Positions 53,427 to 61,994 of a stretch of DNA of 64,000 nt are shown one piece after another; the stretch's first letter is position 1; every line of letters starts with the position of its first letter. This stretch comes from Pseudomonadales bacterium (GTDB lineage: Bacteria; Pseudomonadota; Gammaproteobacteria; Pseudomonadales; UBA5862). A program made the translations under genes and the position numbers. The DNA lies in contig JACKOQ010000006.1 in NCBI GenBank assembly GCA_024234215.1, positions 62,001-126,000 of the forward strand, in the 5' to 3' direction. The notes under the pieces were generated by a model that saw nothing but the letters and a program-made list of their open reading frames with translations, did not search any database and had not been told where the DNA came from.

Positions 53427-54737
53427 TCAGGAGGTGGAGGCTTCGATCTCGCCACCAGCCTGGTCGCTCTGCCGTGAAAGTCGCGGCGGTCGCACTGCCA
53501 GGATCAAGCCGATCCCCAGCAGATTGATCGCGGCATAGCTCCAGAAGGCCAGCGCATAGTTGTGATGCAGGTCAAACGACCAGGCAGCCAGCAGCGGCAC
53601 CGAGGCGGAGAGCAGGGTCGAGAAGACACCGCGGGTGGCGGCCAGCGAGGCATAACCCCGACTGCCGAACAGGTTGGCTAGAATCGCCGGCGTGGTCACC
53701 AGCGCCAGACCGTTGCCCAGGCCAAAGCAGCAGCCGAACAGGTAGGCGCCCCAGATGCTGCTGTTGAGGTTGAGGATGACGATGCCAAGACCGATCAGCC
53801 CCAGACCGACACCGAGCAGGCGGCGTGGATCGATGTAGTCACCCAGCAAGCCGGAGATCAGTCGGCCGCTGGTACTGAGAATGCCCACCAGACCGATCAC
53901 CGAGGCGGCGGTGATGCGGTCGATGCCGACATCCTGAAGGTGAAACAGCCCCTGACTGTTCACCAGGGAGTTACCGGCCGCCGAGATCGCCGAACAGAAG
54001 ATCACCATCCACAGCGCCGTGGTCAGCAGCGCCGGGCGCAGCGTCCACTCCTCTTCAGTGCGATAGACCCGTCCCGCGGCCGGCGTCGGCAGCAGCCGCC
54101 TCCTGCCAGTCGATGGCTGCTCGGCCGAAACACCGCCATCGACCTGCTGCCCCAGATCCTCGGGCCGCTCCCGCACCAACCAGCCACTGACCACGGCGCA
54201 GAGCAGACTCGACAGTGCCATCAGCAGCCAGATCAGCCGCCAGTTGCCGGTGGTCTCGATCACGAAAGCGAAGCAGGGCACCACCACTGCCCGGGCGATG
54301 CCACCCGAGGCCATGAAGATGCCGATTGCCAGCGAGCGGCGCTGTTTGAACCAGACCGACACCAGGTAGTTGCCAGGAATGATCGACTGCAACGCGATGC
54401 CGAGCCCGAGCAGCGGCGCAACCACCAGGTAGTACTGCCAGCGCGAATCGGTGAAGTACATGTTGAGCGCGCCGACCGCCGCCACCAGCCCGCCGACGCA
54501 CATCGCCCGGCGCACGCCGAAGCGGTTCATCGCATAGGCCACCAGCGGACCTGCCAACCCCATCGACAGGGTGGTGATGGAGAAACCGGTGCTGGCCTCG
54601 GCCCGGCTCCAGCCGAAGGTGGTGATGAACTCCGGCAGAGTGATCGACAGCCCGTAGTAGAGGGTGCCGATCGACAGAAAGTAGATGACGCTGAGCGCGG
54701 CGAGCAGTCTCCATCCATAGAAGGGTTCAGGCTTCAT
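53427..54737 (-). CDS. MFS transporter, monocarboxylate-like (paralogue 3)
   Basis: 436 residues with 12 predicted helices. FYGWRLLAALSVIYFLSIGTLYYGLS, GWSRAEASTGFS, TGNWRLIWLLMALSSLL and RERPEDLGQQVDGG align closely with paralogue 1 at 30020-31303. The central loop (about 200-230) is Pro/Arg-rich. Its leader carries AACAATAA (54753-54760, minus strand) and an AGGAAG. Being next to an SDR and the aldolase operon suggests uptake of the compound those enzymes use. It is divergent from the alpha/beta hydrolase. Confidence 0.88.
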   Translation of the reverse strand: MKPEPFYGWRLLAALSVIYFLSIGTLYYGLSITLPEFITTFGWSRAEASTGFSITTLSMGLAGPLVAYAMNRFGVRRAMCVGGLVAAVGALNMYFTDSRWQYYLVVAPLLGLGIALQSIIPGNYLVSVWFKQRRSLAIGIFMASGGIARAVVVPCFAFVIETTGNWRLIWLLMALSSLLCAVVSGWLVRERPEDLGQQVDGGVSAEQPSTGRRRLLPTPAAGRVYRTEEEWTLRPALLTTALWMVIFCSAISAAGNSLVNSQGLFHLQDVGIDRITAASVIGLVGILSTSGRLISGLLGDYIDPRRLLGVGLGLIGLGIVILNLNSSIWGAYLFGCCFGLGNGLALVTTPAILANLFGSRGYASLAATRGVFSTLLSASVPLLAAWSFDLHHNYALAFWSYAAINLLGIGLILAVRPPRLSRQSDQAGGEIEASTS

Positions 54738-54885
54738 TCGACAGCTTCCTGATTATTGTTTTTTTCGATCTTAACAAAATTGACCCGCGGCGACAGAGCT
54801 GCCCTCCCCACGGCTGGATTTGACCGGACAAAGTCGCTAGCCTAGCCGGCTTTGAATTTTACCCCCACAGGACGACACCGGCGCC

Positions 54886-55779
54886 ATGCTGACGCTTCAT
54901 CCCGATGCCCCCGACTGGTTCCGCCGCGTGCTGGCAATCACACCACAGAGCCGCTTCGTCGAAGTCGAGGGTTGTCCGATTCACTACCTGCTGTGGGGCG
55001 ATGAGGGCGACAAGCCCGGTCTGCTGTTCGTGCATGGCAATGGCGCGCACGCCCACTGGTGGGATTTCATTGCCCCTTTCTTCATCGACCAGTTCCGGGT
55101 CGCGGCGATGGATCTGAGCGGCATGGGCGACAGCGGCCACCGGGCGGCCTACGACGGCGACTGCTACGCCAGCGAGCTGATGAGCGTGATCGACGATGCC
55201 GGCTTCGGCGATGGTGCCATCATCGTCGGCCACAGCATGGGCGGCTTCATCACACTGCGTACCGGCGCGCTCCATGGCGACCGGCTCACCGGCATCGTGC
55301 TGGCCGATGCACCGATTCGCCCGCCCGACTACGAGTGGCACAGCAGCGCGCCGATCCGGCGCCGCAAGCTCTATCCGGACTTCGAGAGCGCAGTGGCGCG
55401 CTTCCGGCTGCTGCCACCCCAACCCTGCGCCAATGATTACATTCTCGACTACATCGCCCGCCATTCGCTGGTGGCGGTGGAGGGGGGCTGGATGTGGAAG
55501 TTCGACGAGCACTTCCGTTCGCCTTTCCTGTACGAAAAGCGGCGCGATGACTTCAAGAATCTGCGCTGCCGCTGCGGCGTCATCAATGCCGATCAGAGCA
55601 GCGTGGTGACCCCCGAGGTGGGCTCCTACATGTTCCGGATGCTCGACGAGAGCGTGCCCTTCGTCACCGTTCCCGAGACCCATCACCACCTGTTTCTGGA
55701 TCAGCCGCTCGCCTTCGTCGCCGCGCTGCGCACGATGCTGGCCGAGTGGCGCCACTCCAACCCGCACCGCGGACGGTAG
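54886..55779 (+). CDS. alpha/beta hydrolase
   Basis: 297 residues. The oxyanion/nucleophile pattern is clear: FVHGNGAHAHWWD after strand 3, then VGHSMGG with the Ser nucleophile near residue 120, and a C-terminal His in PETHHHLFLDQP. An acid residue would be in the VINADQSS strand. It could be an esterase, lactonase or C-C bond hydrolase of the meta-cleavage type; the cap region is not diagnostic. It is a single gene, divergent from MFS paralogue 3. Confidence 0.88.
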   Translation: MLTLHPDAPDWFRRVLAITPQSRFVEVEGCPIHYLLWGDEGDKPGLLFVHGNGAHAHWWDFIAPFFIDQFRVAAMDLSGMGDSGHRAAYDGDCYASELMSVIDDAGFGDGAIIVGHSMGGFITLRTGALHGDRLTGIVLADAPIRPPDYEWHSSAPIRRRKLYPDFESAVARFRLLPPQPCANDYILDYIARHSLVAVEGGWMWKFDEHFRSPFLYEKRRDDFKNLRCRCGVINADQSSVVTPEVGSYMFRMLDESVPFVTVPETHHHLFLDQPLAFVAALRTMLAEWRHSNPHRGR

Positions 55780-55809
55780 TGGGGTAACCTGTCGCGAAGC
55801 GGGTCTGAG

Positions 55810-57864
55810 TCAGGGGTCGAGGCTGCCGAAACCCTTGCCGGCACTGGCCAGCTCACGCAGCAGTTCAGCCGGCTGCCAGAATTCGCCCAGCGTCGCCTCG
55901 AACTGGCAGATCTGCCGGTAGACGCGGTCGAGCCCCAACTGGTCGGCATGGTGCATCGGCCCGCCCCGGTAGGCCGGAAAGCCATAACCGTTGACATAGA
56001 CCACGTCGATGTCGCCGGGCCGCAGCGCCATCCCCTCCTGCAGAATCTTCGCTCCTTCGTTGATCAGCGGGAAGATGCAGCGATCGAGCACCTCTTCATC
56101 GCTGAACTCGCGTCGCGCGATGCCGCACTCGCGGGCGGCATCGGCCAGCAGTTGATCGACCAGCGGATCGTAGGTCGGCACCCGGCCGCCGGGCTGGTAG
56201 AGATAGAAGCCCGCACTGCGCTTCTGACCGAAACGCTCCAGTTCGCAAAGCCGGTCATGCACCCGCTCGGTCGGCTTGGTCGGCCGGCCACTCGCCTTGC
56301 GGGCACGCCAGCCGACATCGAGGCCGGTCAGGTCCATCATCGTGAACGGCCCCATCGGCAGGCCGAACTCGCGAATCACCCGGTCGACCTGCGCGTAGCT
56401 GGCCCCTTCGAGCGCCACCTGGTTGGCCTGAAAGATGTAGCCATGAATCATGCGGTTGCCGATGAAGCCGGGGCAATTGCCGGCCAATACCCCCACCTTG
56501 CGCATCCGCTGCGCCAGTGCCATCGAACTGGCGATGGCACTGGCCGAGGTGGCGGCACCGCGCACGATCTCCAGCAGCCGCATCACGTTGGCCGGGCTGA
56601 AAAAGTGCAGTCCGATCACATTCGCCGGCCGTCGGGTGGCGCTGGCGATCTGGTCGATGTCGAGCCCGGATGTGTTGGTGGCCAGCAGCGCGCCCGGCTT
56701 GACTGCCTGATCGAGCTGAGCGAAGACCTGCTGCTTGAGTGCCATGTCCTCAAAGACCGCCTCGATGACGATGTCGACCTCGGCAATCGCACCATAGTCG
56801 GTGGTGCCGCCGATCAGCCCCATGCGCCGCTCCAGTTCACCCTGCGTCAGGCTGCCGCGCTGCACGGCAATCTCGTAGTTGCGGCGGATCACGCCCAGAC
56901 CACGGTCGAGCATCTCCTGGTTGACGTCGAGCAGCGTCACCGGAATGTCGGCATTGGCGAAGTTCATCGCGATGCCGCCGCCCATGGTGCCGGAGCCGAT
57001 CACCGCTGCCCTGTGCATCGGCATCAGGCTGGTGTCGGCCGGCACATCGGGCACATGGGTGACGAAGCGCTCGGCACGCGACAGGTGCGCCAGTGCCGCG
57101 CGCTGTGGATGGTCGCGGCATTGCAGATAGAGCGCCCGCTCACGCGCAAATCCCTGCGCCGAATCCTCGACCGCTGCCCTGACCGCCTGGAGGATCGCCT
57201 GCGGGGCAAACTGGCCACGCCGCGAACGCGCCACCTGCGCGCTGGCCCGCTCGAAAATCGTGGCCAGCTCCTGTGGATTCGGCTGCGCGGCCGCCACGCT
57301 GCCCGACCCTGCCGCCAGCAGTTGCCGCACCAGCGCCACTGCGCTCGCCTCGCCCCCGGTCGCATCGATGGCATCGATGAGACCACACGCCTTGGCCCCC
57401 TCGGCATTGAGCGGCTTGCCGCCCAGCAGCAGATCGAGCGCCAGTTCGGCACCGATGCGCCGCGTCAGCCGCTGGCTGCCGCCATGGCCCGGCATCAACC
57501 CCTGTTGCAGTGCGCCCATGCCGATGCGGGCGGCCGGGGTGACGATCCGATGGCGACAGGCCAGCGCCAGCTCCAGCCCGACATCGAGCAGATGGCGCTG
57601 CGGCAGTGCGATGACCGGCATCGCCGCCTGATCCAGGGCCGCCAGCAGTGCATCCAGCGCCTCGAGCCATTGCGGCTGGCAGGCCAGCTCCGGGCTGAGG
57701 GTGAAGAGGAGGTTCTGGTCGAACAGCAGCAGCGCCTCGGGAGGGCTGGCTGCTGCCTGCACAATCAACTCGGTCAACTGATGCAGCAGCGCCGGCTCCG
57801 GAACAGTGGCTGGAATCTGGCAGCAGAGCAGACCGTCGAGGGTCCGGGTGGTGAGCGATGACAT
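55810..57864 (-). CDS. FadB-like 3-hydroxyacyl-CoA dehydrogenase with degenerate enoyl-CoA hydratase domain
   Basis: 684 residues from ATG 57864 (AAGGA 7 nt upstream). The C-terminal 3-hydroxyacyl-CoA dehydrogenase is intact: VIGSGTMGGGIAMNFA (NAD fold), GLHFFSPANVM (catalytic His) and NCPGFIGNRM. A second dehydrogenase C-terminal repeat ends the protein (about 580-680). The N-terminal crotonase half is worn down: LFTLSPEL replaces the FxAGAD oxyanion segment and DVGLE replaces GGGxE. The second catalytic Glu is Ala (ALQQGLMPGHGG). The first Glu survives. It would oxidise 3-hydroxyacyl-CoA but probably not hydrate enoyl-CoA. It is divergent from an SDR. Confidence 0.88.
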   Translation of the reverse strand: MSSLTTRTLDGLLCCQIPATVPEPALLHQLTELIVQAAASPPEALLLFDQNLLFTLSPELACQPQWLEALDALLAALDQAAMPVIALPQRHLLDVGLELALACRHRIVTPAARIGMGALQQGLMPGHGGSQRLTRRIGAELALDLLLGGKPLNAEGAKACGLIDAIDATGGEASAVALVRQLLAAGSGSVAAAQPNPQELATIFERASAQVARSRRGQFAPQAILQAVRAAVEDSAQGFARERALYLQCRDHPQRAALAHLSRAERFVTHVPDVPADTSLMPMHRAAVIGSGTMGGGIAMNFANADIPVTLLDVNQEMLDRGLGVIRRNYEIAVQRGSLTQGELERRMGLIGGTTDYGAIAEVDIVIEAVFEDMALKQQVFAQLDQAVKPGALLATNTSGLDIDQIASATRRPANVIGLHFFSPANVMRLLEIVRGAATSASAIASSMALAQRMRKVGVLAGNCPGFIGNRMIHGYIFQANQVALEGASYAQVDRVIREFGLPMGPFTMMDLTGLDVGWRARKASGRPTKPTERVHDRLCELERFGQKRSAGFYLYQPGGRVPTYDPLVDQLLADAARECGIARREFSDEEVLDRCIFPLINEGAKILQEGMALRPGDIDVVYVNGYGFPAYRGGPMHHADQLGLDRVYRQICQFEATLGEFWQPAELLRELASAGKGFGSLDP

Positions 57865-57967
57865 GGAGGAGTCCTTATTTTGTAATTGGCGTGACAACCG
57901 CAGCGATGATACCCGGCCTTGCCGGGGGGTCCAGCACGAAATCGGACATCCGCCTGCCGCGCTTCGC

Positions 57968-57973
57968 TATAAT
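57968..57973 (+). promoter_or_regulatory. TATAAT -10 box of the SDR gene at 58077
   Basis: A perfect TATAAT 104 bp before the SDR start in the 212-bp divergent region. The best -35 at 17 bp (GACATC, 57945-57950) is poor, so strength or activator need is unclear. Confidence 0.45.
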
Positions 57974-58076
57974 GGGCCACCCGAAAGATGCTGTGCGAAT
58001 CCAGTCGAATTCGTCAACGACACTTGGGCGTTCTTGTGACAGAGCCTTTAACGATAAAACCAGCAGGAGTCAGACC

Positions 58077-58997
58077 ATGGGTGTTCTCAGTGGAAAAGTG
58101 GCGGTCGTAACCGGCGCCGGCAACGGCATTGGCAAATCGATGGCGAAATATTTCGCCAAAGAGGGGGCCAAGGTGGTGGTCAACGATCTGGGCGGCAGCC
58201 GTGACGGCACCGGCACCAGCCGGGTGGCCGACCAGGTGGTCGACGAGATCAAGGCCGAAGGCGGCATTGCCGTCGCCAACTACGATTCGGTGGCCACCAT
58301 GCAGGGCGGCCTCAACATCTTCCAGACCGCCATCGACAACTTCGGCCAGATGGACATTCTGGTCAACAACGCCGGCATTCTGCGCGACAAGACCATCTTC
58401 AAGATGACCGAAGAGGAGTGGGATCTGGTGATCGCCGTGCATCTGAAAGGCACCTTCACCACCTCGCAGCCGTTTGCCCGCTACATTCGCGAAACCAACC
58501 GCGAAAACTGCCGCATCGTCAACTTCAGCTCGATTTCCGGGCTGATGGGCAACTTCGGCCAGTGCAACTACTCGGCCGCCAAGGCCGGCATCGCCGGCTT
58601 CACCCGCACGCTGGCGCAGGAGCTGGCCAAATACAAGTGCACCGTCAACGCCTTCTCGCCGGTGGCCACCACCCGCATGACCGCTGACCTGGTCGCCGCG
58701 CGCGAGGGCAAGAAAGAAGATGAGATCGCCCTCGACGATCCACTGAGCAGCGGCGACGCCATTGCGCCGATCGTCTGCTGGCTGGTCTCCGACAAGGGGG
58801 CCGGCATCACCTCCCAGGTGATCCATGGTGGACGCGGCGCTGCGGGCGTGATCACCCAGAATGCGATGTTCCGCCTCTACGAGACCGACCACGTCTGGAC
58901 GCAGCCGGAGCTCGATCGCATCTTCCCGGCGATCTTCGAGGAGAAGCGGGCACACGACGCCGCACTGGCCGCCGCCGCCCAACCGAAGAAGGTGTAA
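58077..58997 (+). CDS. SDR of the MFE-2/17-beta-HSD type 4 group
   Basis: 306 residues from ATG 58077 (AGGAG 7 nt upstream). VVTGAGNGIGKSMAKYFAKEGAKVVVNDLGG opens the NAD-binding fold. NNAGILRDKTIFKMTEEEWD and NYSAAKAGIAGFTRTLAQELAKY contain the Tyr/Lys pair. The insertion and C-terminal tail are like peroxisomal multifunctional enzyme type 2 dehydrogenase domains and Actinobacterial Hsd4A-like enzymes, which handle (R)-3-hydroxyacyl-CoA, including steroid side chains. This fits the (R)-specific MaoC pair elsewhere in the window. It ends before a GNRA-capped hairpin. Confidence 0.88.
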   Translation: MGVLSGKVAVVTGAGNGIGKSMAKYFAKEGAKVVVNDLGGSRDGTGTSRVADQVVDEIKAEGGIAVANYDSVATMQGGLNIFQTAIDNFGQMDILVNNAGILRDKTIFKMTEEEWDLVIAVHLKGTFTTSQPFARYIRETNRENCRIVNFSSISGLMGNFGQCNYSAAKAGIAGFTRTLAQELAKYKCTVNAFSPVATTRMTADLVAAREGKKEDEIALDDPLSSGDAIAPIVCWLVSDKGAGITSQVIHGGRGAAGVITQNAMFRLYETDHVWTQPELDRIFPAIFEEKRAHDAALAAAAQPKKV

Positions 58998-59012
58998 GCG
59001 GATCGGACACCC

Positions 59013-59036
59013 ATCGGGGGCGGCAACGCCCCCGAT
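59013..59036 (+). terminator. hairpin with GCAA tetraloop after the SDR gene
   Basis: A perfect 10-bp stem ATCGGGGGCG (59013-59022) and CGCCCCCGAT (59027-59036) closed by GCAA, 15 bp past the SDR stop. It is followed by TCATTT, a weak U-tract. It is probably the SDR terminator. Confidence 0.6.
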
Positions 59037-59113
59037 TCATTTGCAGCGCGGTTTGAACTGATCCGGTCCGAACGTGTAGCATCCCGGCAACACTCGCCCG
59101 GGATAGCCCCAGC

Positions 59114-59716
59114 ATGAACTACTGCAGCCAGTGCGCCGCCCCGCTGACCAGGGTGATTCCCGACGGCGACGACCGCCTGCGCCATGTCTGCACCGCCTGC
59201 CGGCATGTGCACTACCAGAACCCCCGCGTCGTCACCGGCACCCTGCCGGTCCATGGCGAACGGGTGCTGCTGTGCAAGAGAGCCATCGCCCCCCGTCTGG
59301 GTTTCTGGACGCTGCCGGCCGGTTTTCTCGAGAACGGCGAGTCGACCGATGAGGGTGCCGTGCGCGAAACCTGGGAGGAGGCGCTGGCGCGGGTCGAGAT
59401 CAATGGCCTCTACACGCTGTTCAACCTGCCGCAGATCGCCCAGGTGCACCTGTTCTTTCGCGCCCGCCTGCTCAACCTCGACTTTGCCGCCGGCGTCGAG
59501 AGCAGCGAGGTGCGGCTCTTCAGCGAGGCGGAGATTCCGTGGCAACAGCTTGCTTTTCCGGTGGTGAGCAGCACGCTGCGTCACTACTTCGCCGACCGCC
59601 TGCAGGGCAGCTATCCACTGCGCATCGAGGATCTGCGCTGGGAGCGCGACCCGACGCGCCAGCCGACCGCCGCGCATGAGGCCACCGCCCAGAGTCCGAA
59701 AGCCCGTTCAGAATAA
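59114..59716 (+). CDS. NUDIX hydrolase with N-terminal zinc ribbon
   Basis: 200 residues. The zinc ribbon is CSQC...CTAC (residues about 4-7 and 26-29), followed by HYQNPRVVTGTL. The Nudix box reads GFLENGESTDEGAVRETWEE (GX5EX7REUXEE), intact except that the following Gly is replaced. This architecture resembles the NADH/FAD/ADP-ribose pyrophosphatase group. The substrate is not determinable. The C-terminal 25 residues are low-complexity. Confidence 0.9.
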   Translation: MNYCSQCAAPLTRVIPDGDDRLRHVCTACRHVHYQNPRVVTGTLPVHGERVLLCKRAIAPRLGFWTLPAGFLENGESTDEGAVRETWEEALARVEINGLYTLFNLPQIAQVHLFFRARLLNLDFAAGVESSEVRLFSEAEIPWQQLAFPVVSSTLRHYFADRLQGSYPLRIEDLRWERDPTRQPTAAHEATAQSPKARSE

Positions 59717-59739
59717 CAACCCCCAAGGAGACGACGCCC

Positions 59740-60636
59740 ATGGCCAATCAGGAAATCGAAACCATCAAGACGATGATGTTTTCAGGACGCGACCCCAACG
59801 CACCCACCCCCAGTGTGGCAGAGATGCGCCAGCGCTACGAAGGGCTCGGCGGCGCCTTTCCGGTCGGCGCCGATGTCACCATCCGCACCACTGCGCTGAA
59901 TGGCGTGCCCGCCGAGGAGATCACCGCCGAGGGCGCCGACACCCGTCAGGCACTGCTCTACTTCCACGGTGGCGGCTACGCGCTGGGCGGCTTCGTCACC
60001 CACCGCACGCTGGTCTCCGATCTGTCACGGGCGAGCCGGCGCCGCGCCTATCTGATCGACTACCGGCTGGCACCAGAGAACAGCTTTCCGGCGCCGGTCG
60101 AGGATGCCGTGGCCGCCTACCGCGCCCTGCTCGACCTCGGCTACAGCAGCCAGCAGATCGTACTGGGCGGCGACTCGGCCGGTGGCGGCCTGACGCTGGC
60201 CACCATGCTGGCGCTCAAGCAGCAGGGACTGCCGCTGCCGGCCGGCGGACTCTGCATCTCGCCGTGGGCCGATCTGGAGATGACCGGCAGCAGCCACCAG
60301 AGCAAGGCTGATGAAGACCCGATGGTGCGCAAGCCCGACCTGCTGAACTGGACCCAGATCTACCTGAAGGGCGCCGATCCGAAGAACCCGCTGGCCTCGC
60401 CGATCCATGGCGACTTCAGTGGATTGCCACCGCTGCTGATCCAGGTCGGAACCGCCGAAACCCTGCTCGATGACGCGCGCATGGTGGCCGATCGCGCCAA
60501 AAAGGCCGGGGTCACCGTGCAGTTGCAGGAGTGGCAGGACATGATCCATGTCTGGCACCACTTTGCCGCGGTCGTCGGCGATGCCAGAAAGGCCATCGAC
60601 GAGGCGGGACGGTTCTTCCAGAGCCTCACCGCCTGA
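59740..60636 (+). CDS. alpha/beta hydrolase fold-3, hormone-sensitive-lipase family
   Basis: 298 residues. HGGGYALGG (oxyanion hole, about 76-84) and GGDSAGGG (nucleophile Ser near 149) define the family. DEDPMVRKPDL, with the acid likely in VGTAETLLDDA, and the His in MIHVWHHF complete the triad. Enzymes of this group cleave short-chain esters and some acetylated sugars. It begins 23 bp after the NUDIX gene, with AAGGAG before the ATG, and may share its transcript. The substrate is unknown. Confidence 0.9.
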   Translation: MANQEIETIKTMMFSGRDPNAPTPSVAEMRQRYEGLGGAFPVGADVTIRTTALNGVPAEEITAEGADTRQALLYFHGGGYALGGFVTHRTLVSDLSRASRRRAYLIDYRLAPENSFPAPVEDAVAAYRALLDLGYSSQQIVLGGDSAGGGLTLATMLALKQQGLPLPAGGLCISPWADLEMTGSSHQSKADEDPMVRKPDLLNWTQIYLKGADPKNPLASPIHGDFSGLPPLLIQVGTAETLLDDARMVADRAKKAGVTVQLQEWQDMIHVWHHFAAVVGDARKAIDEAGRFFQSLTA

Positions 60637-60706
60637 ATCGGGCACTGCACCCCTGCCCGCTCACCCGGCGGGCAGCGGGTCGCATGACCCAGGAACGGGA
60701 ACAGAA

Positions 60707-61963
60707 ATGACCGCCACGCCGATCCAGCTGATTGCCGCCGCGCTCTTTGCGGTGGCCATCCTCCACACCTTCTCGACCAAGCTCTTCGAACATCTGGCCC
60801 ACACCCGCCCCGCCCATGCCGGCCTGTGGCACCTGCTGGGCGAGGTCGAGGTGGTCTTCGGCTTCTGGGCACTGATTCTGGCGGCGGTGCTGTTCATCGA
60901 TGACGGCACGGCGGCCATCCATTACATCGATTCACGCAACTTCACCGAACCGATGTTCGTGTTCGCCATCATGGTGATCGCCGGCAGCCGACCGATCCTG
61001 CAGGGGGTCATGGGAGTCGTGCGCTGCCTCATCGGTCTGTTGCCGCTGCCGGGCAGCCTCGGCAGCTACATCGTCGTGGTCGGGCTGATTCCGCTGCTGG
61101 GCTCCTTCATCACCGAGCCGGCCGCCATGACACTGGCGGCACTGATTCTGGCCGATCAGCTCTTCAGTCGCGGCCTGTCGACACGGCTGAAATATGCAAC
61201 GCTGGGGGTGCTGTTCGTCAACATCTCGATCGGCGGCACCCTCACGTCTTATGCCGCACCACCGGTGCTGATGGTGGCGGGCCACTGGGGCTGGGACAGC
61301 CGCTTCATGCTGGCGACCTTCGGCTGGAAGGCGGCGCTTGCCGTGGCCGTCAACACGCTGGGCAGCGCCCTGCTGTTCCGCCGGGAGCTGGCGAGAGTGC
61401 CGACAACCGAAAGCCGCCGGGGCACCGTGGCAGTGCCTTGGCCGCTGCTGCTGGCACACCTGGCCTTTCTCGCCGGTGTCGTGCTGTTCGCCCACCATCC
61501 GGCCATCTTCATGGGGCTGTTTCTGCTCTTTCTCGGCGTCGCCACCGCCTACCCGCAGCACCAGGATCGCCTGATCCTGCGCGAAGGGCTGCTGGTCGCC
61601 TTCTTTCTGGCAGGCTTGGTGGTGCTGGGTGGCCAGCAGCAGTGGTGGCTGCAACCGCTGCTGCTGGGGATGAGCAGCGACAGCGTCTTTGTCGGCGCCA
61701 CGGCACTGACCGCCATCACCGACAATGCCGCCCTGACCTACCTCGGCTCACTGGTCGACGGGCTGTCGGAAGAGTTCAAATATGCACTGGTCGCCGGCGC
61801 CGTGACCGGTGGTGGTCTGACCGTCATCGCCAATGCGCCCAACCCGGCCGGCATGGCGATCCTGCGCGGCCATTTCGAGGATGGCGCGGTGCATCCGCTC
61901 GGACTGCTGCTGGCGGCACTGCTGCCGACGCTGGTCGCCGCAGCGGCCTTCAAGTTCCTGTAG
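60707..61963 (+). CDS. putative Na+/H+ antiporter family membrane protein
   Basis: 418 residues from ATG 60707, about 11 hydrophobic helices. It resembles the 'putative Na+/H+ antiporter' family (PF07399-like): LLGSFITEPAAMTLAALILADQL, SIGGTLTSYAAPPVLMVAGHW, and TDNAALTYLGSL are the conserved segments with polar residues in the membrane. It exports Na+ or another ion or an organic anion; only the family resemblance supports this. It lies between a hydrolase and an SDR on the same strand. Confidence 0.75.
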   Translation: MTATPIQLIAAALFAVAILHTFSTKLFEHLAHTRPAHAGLWHLLGEVEVVFGFWALILAAVLFIDDGTAAIHYIDSRNFTEPMFVFAIMVIAGSRPILQGVMGVVRCLIGLLPLPGSLGSYIVVVGLIPLLGSFITEPAAMTLAALILADQLFSRGLSTRLKYATLGVLFVNISIGGTLTSYAAPPVLMVAGHWGWDSRFMLATFGWKAALAVAVNTLGSALLFRRELARVPTTESRRGTVAVPWPLLLAHLAFLAGVVLFAHHPAIFMGLFLLFLGVATAYPQHQDRLILREGLLVAFFLAGLVVLGGQQQWWLQPLLLGMSSDSVFVGATALTAITDNAALTYLGSLVDGLSEEFKYALVAGAVTGGGLTVIANAPNPAGMAILRGHFEDGAVHPLGLLLAALLPTLVAAAAFKFL

Positions 61964-61994
61964 ACAAACATCGACAAAACCAGCGGAGGTTGCC

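Noticed and set aside
55948..57861. 637-residue open frame opposite the FadB-like gene
   Set aside because: Shadow frame; the minus-strand protein has intact dehydrogenase motifs.
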